Shown piece by piece: positions 41,993 to 50,024 of a DNA stretch of 64,000 nt. The DNA is taken from assembly GCA_038237245.1 (NCBI GenBank), contig JBBRYY010000003.1, forward strand, positions 1 to 64,000. Reading direction: 5' to 3'. The translations under genes and the position numbers were made by a program. This DNA is from FEN-1250 sp038237245 (GTDB taxonomy: Bacteria > Gemmatimonadota > Gemmatimonadetes > Gemmatimonadales > Gemmatimonadaceae). Below the pieces are notes generated by a model that saw nothing but the letters and a program-made list of their open reading frames with translations, had not been told where the DNA came from and made no database searches. Positions within the stretch are counted from its first letter, which is position 1, and each line of letters begins with the position of its first letter.

Positions 41993-42853
41993 ATGCCTCT
42001 GACGCGCGCGCTGCTCCTCGCGGGCGCGATCGCCGTCTCCGCACGCGCATCGCGCGCGCAGGCGCCCGAGCCGCACATCGAGGTCGCGGGCGCGAGTGGC
42101 GGGCGCGTCGCCGAGCTTCCCGCGTCCGCGTTCCGCAACGCGAACGGCAGCCCCCGTCTGCGCGACGATCAGTATCTCATGGTGCGAAAGCGCATCGTGC
42201 CGCTGCTCGAGCGATGGGCGCGCGACGACCGGCTCGCCATCGATCCCGCGTACGTCACTGCGTTGATACTCAAGGAGAGCGGTGGCGATTCGCTCGCCGT
42301 GAGCGCCGCGCCGGCGCTCGGCCTCGCGCAGCTCACCGCCTCCGCCGACTCTGACATGCGTCTCATGGTGACGGAGTATCACTTCCAGTGGATGGCGCCC
42401 GAAGTCGGTCGCTGGCCGCGCGACGCCACCATGCGGATGCCGTCGACTACCGCCGCGGCAGTCGACTCGATACTCGCGAGCGGAGCCGTGAGCGCGCGCA
42501 ACGAATATCTCTTCGACCCCGTCACGAGCGCGCGCGCCGCCGTCTTCTGGATCCGGTTGCTCGAGAACAAGTGGATCTCGGATTTCTGGCCCGGTGGCTA
42601 CGGCCCCTCGGCGCGGGCGCGGCTGAACGCGGGGAAGCCCCTCACCCAACACCAGATGTTCGACCTCGTAACCGTCAGCTACAACAGAGGTTACATCGAG
42701 GTCAAAGCGCTCGTCGACAACTACGGTGCAGGTTGGGTTTCCCACCTCCCCGAGCTCACGGGAGGGCAGGCGGAGGCGGCGGATTACCTCGAGCGGGTGC
42801 GGGCGTATACCGCGCTACTGCAGACGCCGCCGCCCGTGTCGCGAGCGCACTGA
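41993..42853 (+). CDS. secreted lytic transglycosylase (SLT-type)
   Basis: The 286-residue protein has a signal peptide (MPLTRALLLAGAIAVSARAS then RAQA) and an SLT-like domain. ALILKESGGDSLAVS contains the catalytic Glu (E95), followed by GLAQLT in place of GLMQ, and a late SYNRGYIEV. It should cleave peptidoglycan glycan strands. ATG 41993 puts the signal peptide at the N-terminus; GTG 41954 is less likely. It follows the groEL terminator and has no clear own promoter. Confidence 0.75.
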   Translation: MPLTRALLLAGAIAVSARASRAQAPEPHIEVAGASGGRVAELPASAFRNANGSPRLRDDQYLMVRKRIVPLLERWARDDRLAIDPAYVTALILKESGGDSLAVSAAPALGLAQLTASADSDMRLMVTEYHFQWMAPEVGRWPRDATMRMPSTTAAAVDSILASGAVSARNEYLFDPVTSARAAVFWIRLLENKWISDFWPGGYGPSARARLNAGKPLTQHQMFDLVTVSYNRGYIEVKALVDNYGAGWVSHLPELTGGQAEAADYLERVRAYTALLQTPPPVSRAH

Positions 42854-42950
42854 GCGCCTGCAACTTTTTCCGGGGAGCAAGCGTATTAAAAATGCGGGCC
42901 CGGAACCCGTGCGCACGACGTCCACACGTGTCGATCGAAGAAAAAGAGAA

Positions 42951-43043
42951 AGGGCCGTCCGTTCAGGGTGTGTGCTTCACAGTTGAGGGGTTGTTCCTCC
43001 TTGCCCCGTGAGCTCACCTTCCAAACCCTGGACGAACGGCTCT
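42951..43043 (+). ncRNA. candidate structured RNA element between convergent genes
   Basis: An 18-nt arm (42951-42968) pairs with 43026-43043 with one mismatch and two G-U pairs when read as plus-strand RNA. The 57-nt interior holds small hairpins (GTG/CAC, GAGG/CCTC) and the palindrome GTGAGCTCAC. A TATTAA about 65 nt upstream is a possible -10. It lies in the 195-bp gap between the transglycosylase and MBL genes. No Rfam family recognised; a long-loop terminator is the alternative. Confidence 0.35.
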
Positions 43044-43048
43044 TCTAT

Positions 43049-43870
43049 TTACAGCTCCAGCGTAAGCTGACTTGCCGCGATCACGGCGCGAGCATTTCTC
43101 CCCGCGGTGAACGGCCCGCATACCGCGCTCTGCGACGCAGCGTGCATCGCCCCCCGAAAGCTCGATCGCGATATGGCGTCGCGCATCGATCTGAGCGCGG
43201 TCTCCGGATCGTTGCACCGTTCGCTCAGATGCGCGAGCACGAGGTGGGCGAGCCCTGCGTGCACGCAGTCGCGCGCGAACACTCCCGCGCGACGGTTGCT
43301 CAAGTGCCCATACGCGCCGCCGATGCGCGACTGCACCGACGGCGGATAGGGTCCCGCGCGCAGCATCCCCTCGTCGTGGTTCGACTCGAGCACGAGGATG
43401 TCGAGGCGCTCGAACGTGCGACGGTACGACGCGGGGACGTGGCCGAGATCGTAGACGACTCCCGCGCGCGCGCCCGTCGATCGTGCGGTGGCAACGACGG
43501 CCACGGGCTCCGTCCCGTCGTGCGGCGTGCGCACGGTCTGTACGCTGATGTCGCCCAGCTCCAGCGTCGCGCCTGCAGCGAATGGACGCGCACGGCCCTC
43601 CTTCAACAGCGGATGGCCGGCGATCGTCCCCGCGCTCGCATACACCGCCCACTTCCATCGCTTCGCGGCCGCGCACACGCCACGCACGTGATCATTGTGC
43701 TCGTGCGTCACGATCACGCTCTCGATCGACTCGCCCTCCACGCCGATCGACGCCAGCCGCTTCGCGAGCTCGCGCACCGGGAACCCCGCGTCGATGAGAA
43801 TGCGCGTGCCGCCACTCTCCACCAGCACCGCGTTGCCCGCGCTTCCGCTCCCGAGCATCCACACCCGCAT
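43049..43870 (-). CDS. metallo-beta-lactamase-fold hydrolase (YycJ/WalJ-like)
   Basis: The 273-residue protein starts MRVWMLGSGSAGNAVLVES and has THEHNDH (55-61), the HxHxDH zinc motif. VVYDLGHVP, ESNHDEGML and LVLAHLSERCNDP follow, the pattern of YycJ/WalJ-type 5'-3' exonuclease-like MBL proteins. It could process nucleic acid ends or modulate cell wall control; the exact role is inference. GGAG 8 nt upstream of ATG 43870. Last gene of a five-gene minus operon. Confidence 0.85.
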   Translation of the reverse strand: MRVWMLGSGSAGNAVLVESGGTRILIDAGFPVRELAKRLASIGVEGESIESVIVTHEHNDHVRGVCAAAKRWKWAVYASAGTIAGHPLLKEGRARPFAAGATLELGDISVQTVRTPHDGTEPVAVVATARSTGARAGVVYDLGHVPASYRRTFERLDILVLESNHDEGMLRAGPYPPSVQSRIGGAYGHLSNRRAGVFARDCVHAGLAHLVLAHLSERCNDPETALRSMRDAISRSSFRGAMHAASQSAVCGPFTAGRNARAVIAASQLTLEL

Positions 43871-43871
43871 T

Positions 43872-45068
43872 CTACGCGCTCCGGCTCTTCGCATGCGACG
43901 CGCTCAGCTGCCTGCGCCCGCGCTCGCCCAGCGCGACGGACCGCCGCGACATCGCGCGCGCAGCGATGTCCAGAAACTTCGCGAGACGGAAGTCGCTGAT
44001 CTCCTCGCCGTCGACCCACGAGAACGGTGGCACGTACTTCGGCGGCATCCGCGATCCGAACACATTCGACCCCGCGCCGATCACGCTCCCGGTCGTCAGC
44101 CGCGTGCCGATCCCCGTCTTCACGTGATCGCCGAGCATGGAGCCGAGCTTGCTCGCGCCGGTGTCGCGCATCCCGGCGGGCGTCCACAGCTGCACCGGGC
44201 CGTACGTGTTCTTGAGATTGCTCGTGATCGTGCCGGCGCCGAGGTTCACCCAGCGCCCGAGATACGAATGGCCGACGAAGCCATCGTGCCCCTTGTTCGC
44301 GTGGCCGAGGACGACCGTCTCCGAGATCTCGCCGCGAATCACGCTGTGCTCACCGATGGAGCAGCCGTGTATGCGGTCGCCGAGCACACTCGCGTGCTCG
44401 AGCACCGCACACGGCCCCACGAGCCGCGTGAACGCACGCACGGTAGCGCCGCGCCGTACCATGACCGGCCCATTCGTCACGTCGAACACCACCTGGGGCT
44501 CGACCGTCGCGCCTTTTTCGACGCATACGCGACCGCTCCCGATCACGATCGCGTGCTCGGGCGTCTCGCACGTGAGATGCGGGCCAAGCGCCTCGATATC
44601 GTCGTGGAGCTGCGCGAGAAGCTGCGTTATGAGCTCCCACACTGCGTTCACCCAGCGTCCCGGAATGTCGACCACGCGTGTGCCGGCGCCACGGAGCGCA
44701 TCGAGCGAGCGCGTTCCGTCCGCGAGCTCGGATGCGGCAATCGCGTTCCCCACGCGCACCGCCGCGACGGTGCCGTCGCACGTCCAGACGTCCGCATCCG
44801 GCGCGCTCCAGCCGAGTGGGACGATGCAGCGGCTGTTCGCGATGATCGCGCCGGCGCGAATCCCGCCCGACGCCGGTGGCGCACCCGCCTCCTCGAAGTC
44901 GCGCAAATGCTCCGCGCCGATGAAGCCGGCCGCCGTCGCGTCGAGCGCGCGCTCCCATCGCGCGCGACCGAGCGCGATGCCGGCGCGCATCTCGCCAAAG
45001 GGGCGCGTGAGCGCGAACGGCTCAAAGGTGCGCGCGACCGCGTCGTCGTAGAGGTGGAGCTCGGTCAC
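43872..45068 (-). CDS. GlmU-like sugar nucleotidyltransferase/acyltransferase protein
   Basis: The 398-residue protein has a divergent N-terminal nucleotidyltransferase-like region and a left-handed beta-helix of hexapeptide repeats (about 170-340: VIGSGRVCVEKGATVEPQV, VRRGATVRAFTRLVG, SVLGDRIHGCSIGEHSVIRG). KTGIGTRLTTGSVIGAGSNVFG closes it. It resembles the GlmU family proteins of Bacteroidetes and related groups. N-acetylglucosamine-1-P uridylyltransferase activity is uncertain because the classic GGxGTRM loop is not obvious. GTG start overlaps the manC stop. Confidence 0.78.
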   Translation of the reverse strand: MTELHLYDDAVARTFEPFALTRPFGEMRAGIALGRARWERALDATAAGFIGAEHLRDFEEAGAPPASGGIRAGAIIANSRCIVPLGWSAPDADVWTCDGTVAAVRVGNAIAASELADGTRSLDALRGAGTRVVDIPGRWVNAVWELITQLLAQLHDDIEALGPHLTCETPEHAIVIGSGRVCVEKGATVEPQVVFDVTNGPVMVRRGATVRAFTRLVGPCAVLEHASVLGDRIHGCSIGEHSVIRGEISETVVLGHANKGHDGFVGHSYLGRWVNLGAGTITSNLKNTYGPVQLWTPAGMRDTGASKLGSMLGDHVKTGIGTRLTTGSVIGAGSNVFGSRMPPKYVPPFSWVDGEEISDFRLAKFLDIAARAMSRRSVALGERGRRQLSASHAKSRSA

Positions 45069-46111
45069 GCGCGATCCCGCACGCCGGCCGGCAGCGCGTC
45101 GAGCAGCAGCTTGAGCTCTGCCGCGCGGTCCTTCGTCGTCACGAGCGTGAGCCCGTCACGCGTGACGACGACGAGATCGTCGACACCGTAGAGCACCACC
45201 GATCCCGCCTCCGCGTGCACGACGTTGTTCGCCGCATGCACGCAGTGCACGTCGCCGAACGTCGCATTCCCCGCATCGTCGCGCCGCCGCACGCGGTGGA
45301 GCGCCGCCCACGTCCCCACGTCGTCCCAGCCGAAGTCGCCCGGGATCACCAGCACGCGGCCGCTGCGCTCGAGCACCCCCTCGTCCACGGATATCGACTT
45401 GACCGCCGCAAAGAAGCCCGGGACATCGCCGCTCTCCACGAGCGCGAGCGACGGTGCGACCTCCGGCGAGTGCGCGCGCAGCTCCGCGAGGAAGTCACTC
45501 GCGCGCCAGACGAAGATTCCCGAGTTCCAGAGATAGCCGTCTGCGACCATGCGCGCCGCGATTTCGCGATTCGGCTTTTCCGCGAAGCGCGCGACGCGAC
45601 GCGCACCTTCCTCGCCGCCAGCGACGCGCTCCCCTGGCTCGATGTAGCCGAAGCCGGGATCGGGACGAGTCGGGACGATCCCGACCGTCACAAGACTCTG
45701 TTCACGCTCGGCCACCGCGGCCGCGCGCGCGAGCGTCGCGCGAAACTCCGCATCATCGCCGATCGCCCAGTCCGCATGCACGCAGATCATCACGTCGTTC
45801 GCGCCGCCGCGCCGCGCGATCGTCGACGCCGCCCAGGTGAGCGCCGGCGCGGTTCCGGCGGCACGCGGCTCGGCCATCACGTTGTCCGGTGGAAGCTGTG
45901 GGAGCAGCGCGCGCACCGCGTCCGCGAGCGACGCATTCGTGACGATGAGCGTGCGCTCCGCGGGCACGAGCTCCGCAAGCCTCGCAACGGTGTCGGCGAG
46001 CAACGGCGCATCGGTGATGAGCGGGAGCAGCTGCTTCGGGCGCTTCGGCGTGCTGAGCGGCCAGAAGCGCGACCCCACGCCCCCGGCGAGAATCACGGCC
46101 CAGCGACTCAA
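45065..46111 (-). CDS. manC: mannose-1-phosphate guanylyltransferase
   Basis: The 348-residue enzyme has the nucleotide-binding loop GGVGSRFWPLSTPKRPKQ (10-27). PGFGYIEPGE, FAEKPNREIA, WNSGIFVW and GDFGWDDVGTW follow, the GMP/ManC motifs. It makes GDP-mannose from mannose-1-P and GTP for polysaccharide or glycoprotein synthesis. It lacks the fused isomerase domain. TTG start overlaps the receiver stop (TTGA); no good ribosome site. The next gene is the GlmU-like protein. Confidence 0.9.
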   Translation of the reverse strand: MSRWAVILAGGVGSRFWPLSTPKRPKQLLPLITDAPLLADTVARLAELVPAERTLIVTNASLADAVRALLPQLPPDNVMAEPRAAGTAPALTWAASTIARRGGANDVMICVHADWAIGDDAEFRATLARAAAVAEREQSLVTVGIVPTRPDPGFGYIEPGERVAGGEEGARRVARFAEKPNREIAARMVADGYLWNSGIFVWRASDFLAELRAHSPEVAPSLALVESGDVPGFFAAVKSISVDEGVLERSGRVLVIPGDFGWDDVGTWAALHRVRRRDDAGNATFGDVHCVHAANNVVHAEAGSVVLYGVDDLVVVTRDGLTLVTTKDRAAELKLLLDALPAGVRDRA

Positions 46112-46521
46112 CGCTCCGTCGCTCCCATCTCCTCGGACGGCACGCCTGTCAGCTCGGCGGCACGCGCGTACAGCTTCTTCGGGCTGAACGGCTTCGTGAG
46201 ATAGTCGTTCGCGCCGAGCGCCATCGCCTGCCGGTGATGCTGTTCCTGGCCGGCAGCCGTGAGCACGATGCACGGCACGGAGCGCCAGCGGGTGTCTTCG
46301 CGAACTTTCGCGAGCACGTCCAGCCCGCTCATGTACGGCATCATGACATCGAGTACTACGAGCGCAATGTCCGGATCGCTCTCCATCTGCGCGAGCGCCT
46401 CGCGTCCGTCGTAGACGAGCGTCACATCGAAGGGGCCCTGCTCGAGCTTCATCTTGATGATCCGCCCGATGTGCGGCTCGTCGTCGGCCACCAGCACATG
46501 GATCCGCTGCTGCTCGAGCAT
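46108..46521 (-). CDS. single-domain response regulator
   Basis: The 137-residue CheY-like receiver has acidic pocket DDE (13-15), phosphoacceptor D58 (VVLDVMMPYMSG), T88 and K110 (LTKPFSP). It has no output domain. The ATG at 46521 is chosen; a TTG at 46527 overlaps the roadblock stop. It lies between roadblock and manC, so it may control polysaccharide output or polarity. The partner kinase is not adjacent. Confidence 0.92.
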   Translation of the reverse strand: MLEQQRIHVLVADDEPHIGRIIKMKLEQGPFDVTLVYDGREALAQMESDPDIALVVLDVMMPYMSGLDVLAKVREDTRWRSVPCIVLTAAGQEQHHRQAMALGANDYLTKPFSPKKLYARAAELTGVPSEEMGATER

Positions 46522-46523
46522 GC

Positions 46524-46877
46524 TCAAACCAGCGACGAAATGTTCTCGCGATTGCGGCGCAGCTCGAACAGCAGGCGCCCGACGTTCGCGGACGGCTGCG
46601 CGAGCACGAGCAGAAGCGCATCGGCGGAGAGCAGGGCAACGATGGCGAACCCCTGTTCGTATTCGAGGATGGCGGTCGTCAGCTGTCCGCGCGAATCGGT
46701 GGCTCCGAATTCTTCGGCGGCCGCGACGATGGACGGGACGAGTGCCGCCACGCTCTCCGCGTTTACGGAGCCAGTCGTCTGGCTATCGATCAGCAGTCCG
46801 TCGCGGCCGAGCACGACGGCCGCATCGACGCCTTCGCGTTGGCGAAGGGCGCCCACGAGATCTCGAATGGTGGCCAT
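46524..46877 (-). CDS. roadblock/LC7 domain protein (MglB-like)
   Basis: The 117-residue protein is a single roadblock domain: DLVGALRQREGVDAAVVLGRDGLLIDSQTTG, VAALVPSIVAAAEEFGA, LTTAILEYEQGFAIVALLSADALLLVLAQPSANVG. Such proteins are GAPs or scaffolds for Ras-like GTPases such as MglA in polarity and motility. No GTPase gene is adjacent. AGGAG 5 nt before ATG 46877. It leads the operon. Confidence 0.88.
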   Translation of the reverse strand: MATIRDLVGALRQREGVDAAVVLGRDGLLIDSQTTGSVNAESVAALVPSIVAAAEEFGATDSRGQLTTAILEYEQGFAIVALLSADALLLVLAQPSANVGRLLFELRRNRENISSLV

Positions 46878-46944
46878 GCACGCTCCTGGTGGGTCGTGCG
46901 AAACTACTGGCCGCGCGCCTCGGAAGTCAAGCGAGGATAACAGC

Positions 46945-46973
46945 TTGAACTCGTTGTAGCGGCGCCCTATCCT
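46945..46973 (+). promoter_or_regulatory. promoter of lipoprotein (and serS) gene
   Basis: TTGAAC (46945-46950), 17-bp spacer, TATCCT (46968-46973), 43 bp before the lipoprotein ATG and divergent from the roadblock gene. Confidence 0.65.
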
Positions 46974-47016
46974 TTCCCTCTGCAGACGTGTTTTACCCCC
47001 TCCGGCGCGCAGGCAC

Positions 47017-47595
47017 ATGAAGGTCAGATTCTTGGTGCTCATCGCTGGCGCCGGCATTGCTGCCGCCGCCTGCGCAAATCCGTTCGCTACGAAGGCAACG
47101 CTGGCGACGATCGACGATACCGCTGCGGTGTACGCGCTCTCGGGCGCGCCGGAAAGCGCGCCCACGGCCATCAACGTGACTTTCCCGCGCGCGGTGATCG
47201 CGACGCCGTCGGAGCACTATGACGTCGTCTTCGACATCCGGAACGACTCCGCCTTTGCGTATCCTCCGCACGTCATTGGCGCCACGTTGATCGCCGGCTT
47301 GCAGCTCGCATCGCAGCCGTTCGGCGCGATCACCCAGGCGCCGACCACCGGCTACAACGACACGCTGCCGGTCTTCATCCACGCGGGAGATGTGCTGCTC
47401 GTGCGGTCGACGTCGTCGCAGTGCGCGACGCAGTCGGTGGCTGCACGCACGTACATCTACGCGAAGATCGTGATCGACAGCATTTTCTACGACCATGCCG
47501 CGCCGCCACACATCCCGCGCACGCTCTGGTATCGCCTCCGCAACGATCCCAATTGCGGCTTCATCTCGTTCGCTGACGGCATTCCGAAGAGCTGA
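47017..47595 (+). CDS. lipoprotein of unknown function
   Basis: The 192-residue protein has signal MKVRFLVLIAGAGIAAAA and lipobox AAAC. A beta-rich mature domain (INVTFPRAVIATPSEHYDVVFDIRNDS) follows, with Cys near the C-terminus. It is not obviously related to the tandem pair at 5 kb. The function is not recognised. serS begins 2 bp after its stop, so they are co-transcribed. Confidence 0.65.
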   Translation: MKVRFLVLIAGAGIAAAACANPFATKATLATIDDTAAVYALSGAPESAPTAINVTFPRAVIATPSEHYDVVFDIRNDSAFAYPPHVIGATLIAGLQLASQPFGAITQAPTTGYNDTLPVFIHAGDVLLVRSTSSQCATQSVAARTYIYAKIVIDSIFYDHAAPPHIPRTLWYRLRNDPNCGFISFADGIPKS

Positions 47596-47597
47596 CC

Positions 47598-48869
47598 GTG
47601 CACGACCTGAGGACGCTGCGCGATAATCTGGAGCAGCTCCGCGAGGGGATGCGGCGCCGCCTCCAGCTCGACGCATTGGCCCCGCGCATCGACCGCGCCG
47701 ACGCGCTCGACCGCGAGCGCCGCACGCTGATCCAGCGAGGTGAGGAGCTCAAGGCGACGCGCAATGCGGCGACGCAGGAGGTCGCGCGCCGCAAGAAGTC
47801 CAAGGAGAATGCCGACGACCTCATCGCGCAGACGCGCGCACTCGGCGCTGACATCTCCGCGGCGGAGCTGGAGCTCGCGAGCGTCGAGCGCGAGCTCGGC
47901 GACATCCTCATGCAGCTCCCGAACATTCCGTCGCCCGACGTGCCCGAAGGTGGCGAGGAACGCAACCGTGTGGTGCGCTCCTGGGGCGAGCCTCGCACAT
48001 CCGATGGCGTTCGCCCGCACTGGGAGATCGGCGAGCAGCTCGGCATCCTCGACCTCGCCGCGGGTGCGAAGATCACGGGTTCCGGCTTCGTCGTACTGCG
48101 GCGCGGCGGCGCGCGGCTCGTGCGCGCGCTGATGTCGTTCATGCTCGATCTGCACACGCGCGAGCACGGGTACGACGAAGCGTGGGTGCCCTTCCTCGTC
48201 ACGCGCGACGCGATGACCGGGACGGGGCAGCTCCCCAAGTTCGAGGACGACGCCTATCGCACCGACGATGATCTCTTCCTCATCCCCACGGCCGAGGTGC
48301 CGCTGACGAATCTGCTGCGCGAAGAGATTCTCGAGGCGGGCTCGCTGCCGCGCGCGCTCACCGCGTACACGCCGTGCTTCCGGCGCGAGGCCGGCGCCGC
48401 GGGGAAGGACACGCGCGGCCTCATTCGCGTCCACCAGTTCGACAAGGTGGAGCTCGTGCGCGTCACGACTCCCGAAAGCTCGGTGCAGGAGCTCGAGACG
48501 CTGACTGGCCACGCCGAGCGGGTGCTGCAGCTATTGGGGCTTCCGTATCGCGTTCTGCTGCTCGCTGCTGGCGACATGGGCTTTTCGTCGGCGAAGACGT
48601 ACGACCTCGAGCTCTGGGCGCCAGGCGTAGGGAAGTGGCTCGAGGTATCATCATGCAGCTCGTTCGGAGACTTTCAGGCGCGTCGCGCGAATATCAGATA
48701 TCGCCCGGCCGCCGGTGAGAAGCCGCGCTTCGTGCACACCCTCAACGGCTCGGCGCTCGCCTTTCCGCGCACGATCATCGCCATTCTGGAGCACTACCAG
48801 AATCCGGATGGCACCGTCAGGATACCGGACGCGCTCCGCCCGTATTTCGGCGGCGACCTCCTTACATAG
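47598..48869 (+). CDS. serS: seryl-tRNA synthetase
   Basis: The 423-residue class II synthetase has an N-terminal coiled-coil arm (about 30-100). Motif 2 is FRREAGAAGKDTRGLIRVHQFDKVEL, then DLELWAPGVGKWLEVSSCSS, and the motif 3 region ends LNGSALAFPRTIIAILE. It charges tRNASer. GTG start at 47598 just after the lipoprotein stop. Confidence 0.97.
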   Translation: MHDLRTLRDNLEQLREGMRRRLQLDALAPRIDRADALDRERRTLIQRGEELKATRNAATQEVARRKKSKENADDLIAQTRALGADISAAELELASVERELGDILMQLPNIPSPDVPEGGEERNRVVRSWGEPRTSDGVRPHWEIGEQLGILDLAAGAKITGSGFVVLRRGGARLVRALMSFMLDLHTREHGYDEAWVPFLVTRDAMTGTGQLPKFEDDAYRTDDDLFLIPTAEVPLTNLLREEILEAGSLPRALTAYTPCFRREAGAAGKDTRGLIRVHQFDKVELVRVTTPESSVQELETLTGHAERVLQLLGLPYRVLLLAAGDMGFSSAKTYDLELWAPGVGKWLEVSSCSSFGDFQARRANIRYRPAAGEKPRFVHTLNGSALAFPRTIIAILEHYQNPDGTVRIPDALRPYFGGDLLT

Positions 48870-48872
48870 CCG

Positions 48873-50024
48873 ATGCGCGGTCGCGCGCCGGTCATCATCC
48901 TCGGGGTGCTCCTCGCGCTCTTGCTCGGCGCGTACATCCTCTTTTCGCGGCGCGTCGTGCTCGAGCTGCGCCGCGACGCCGGTCGCTCGGGTCAGATGCA
49001 CGCGCGCGTTTTTCGCGCGCTCGCCGATCCGCGCCCTGACGCGGCAAACGATGCGCTGCTCGATCTCTCGCGCAGCATCGATGCGCTCGGCGTGCCGGTG
49101 ATCGTGACCGACGCGAAGGGCAAGCCGACGGCGCAGGCGAATCTCCCCTTCCAGGCGGACATCGACGACCCGCGCGTGCTCGACTACATCCCGTACCTCG
49201 ACCGTCTCAATCCGCCCGTGGTCGAGCGGAACATCGGGATGGTGCACTTCGGCGACAGCCAGCTGATCACGAGCCTGCGCTTCATTCCGGTGGTGCTGGC
49301 GTCGCTGCTCGCCTTCGTCTTTCTCGCGGGGCTCTACACGCTGCGCACGCGCAATCGCGCGGATCGCGAGCGCGTGTGGGCGGGGATGGCGCGCGAATCG
49401 GCGCACCAGCTCGCGACGCCGCTGTCGAGCCTCAGCGGATGGATCGAGCTGCTGCGCGACCAGAGCGAGGGCGAGGGCTCCGTATCGTCGTCGGCGATCG
49501 CGCACATGGAGGCGGACCTCGAGCGGCTGCAGCGCGTGTCGCACCGCTTTGAGCGCATCGGCCGCCCGCCACGCCGCGACATCGTCGATCTGGGTGCGCT
49601 GGTCGTGCGCGTGGGGAATTACTTCCAGGCGCGCGTGCCCACGCTCGCCCATCGCGTCACGATCGTGGCCTCTGGTGGCAACGAGCCGCTCACGATCGAG
49701 GGCGACGAGGTGTTGCTCGAGTGGGCGCTCGAAGTGCTCGTGAAGAACGGGCTCGACGCGCTCGCGGGGCGCGGCGGTCGGATGTACATCACGACCAAGC
49801 GCCTCGATCCCGATCGCGTGCGGCTCCGCGTAGCCGACGACGGCCCCGGCATTCCACGCGAGATGCGCGCGCGCATCTTCGAAGCCGGATTCTCCACGAA
49901 GGAATCGGGGTGGGGGATCGGACTCTCGCTCGCGAAGCGCATTGCCGAGGAAAATCATCGTGGGCGACTGATTCTTTCCCCGTCAGAGAAAGGCGCGACC
50001 TTCGACATTATACTTCAGGGATGA
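48873..50024 (+). CDS. sensor histidine kinase
   Basis: The 383-residue protein has two membrane helices (about 7-25 and 134-157) with a periplasmic sensor of about 110 residues between them. The H-box is MARESAHQLATPLSSLSGW with H178. The HATPase domain has VLVKNGLDAL, ADDGPGIP, FSTKESGWGIGLSLAKRI. It lacks a HAMP domain, and no response regulator adjoins it. It lies 3 bp after serS, and its TGA overlaps the uvrD ATG. Confidence 0.92.
   Translation: MRGRAPVIILGVLLALLLGAYILFSRRVVLELRRDAGRSGQMHARVFRALADPRPDAANDALLDLSRSIDALGVPVIVTDAKGKPTAQANLPFQADIDDPRVLDYIPYLDRLNPPVVERNIGMVHFGDSQLITSLRFIPVVLASLLAFVFLAGLYTLRTRNRADRERVWAGMARESAHQLATPLSSLSGWIELLRDQSEGEGSVSSSAIAHMEADLERLQRVSHRFERIGRPPRRDIVDLGALVVRVGNYFQARVPTLAHRVTIVASGGNEPLTIEGDEVLLEWALEVLVKNGLDALAGRGGRMYITTKRLDPDRVRLRVADDGPGIPREMRARIFEAGFSTKESGWGIGLSLAKRIAEENHRGRLILSPSEKGATFDIILQG

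Noticed and set aside
40217..42745. Very long open frame on the minus strand opposite groEL (842 codons)
   Set aside because: It mirrors the codon bias of groEL, has no ribosome site or known family, and crosses the groEL terminator.
43026..43043. Minus-strand terminator for the MBL gene using the same long stem
   Set aside because: The interior is 57 nt and pairing is worse on the minus strand, although U-rich text follows; the structured-RNA reading is kept instead.
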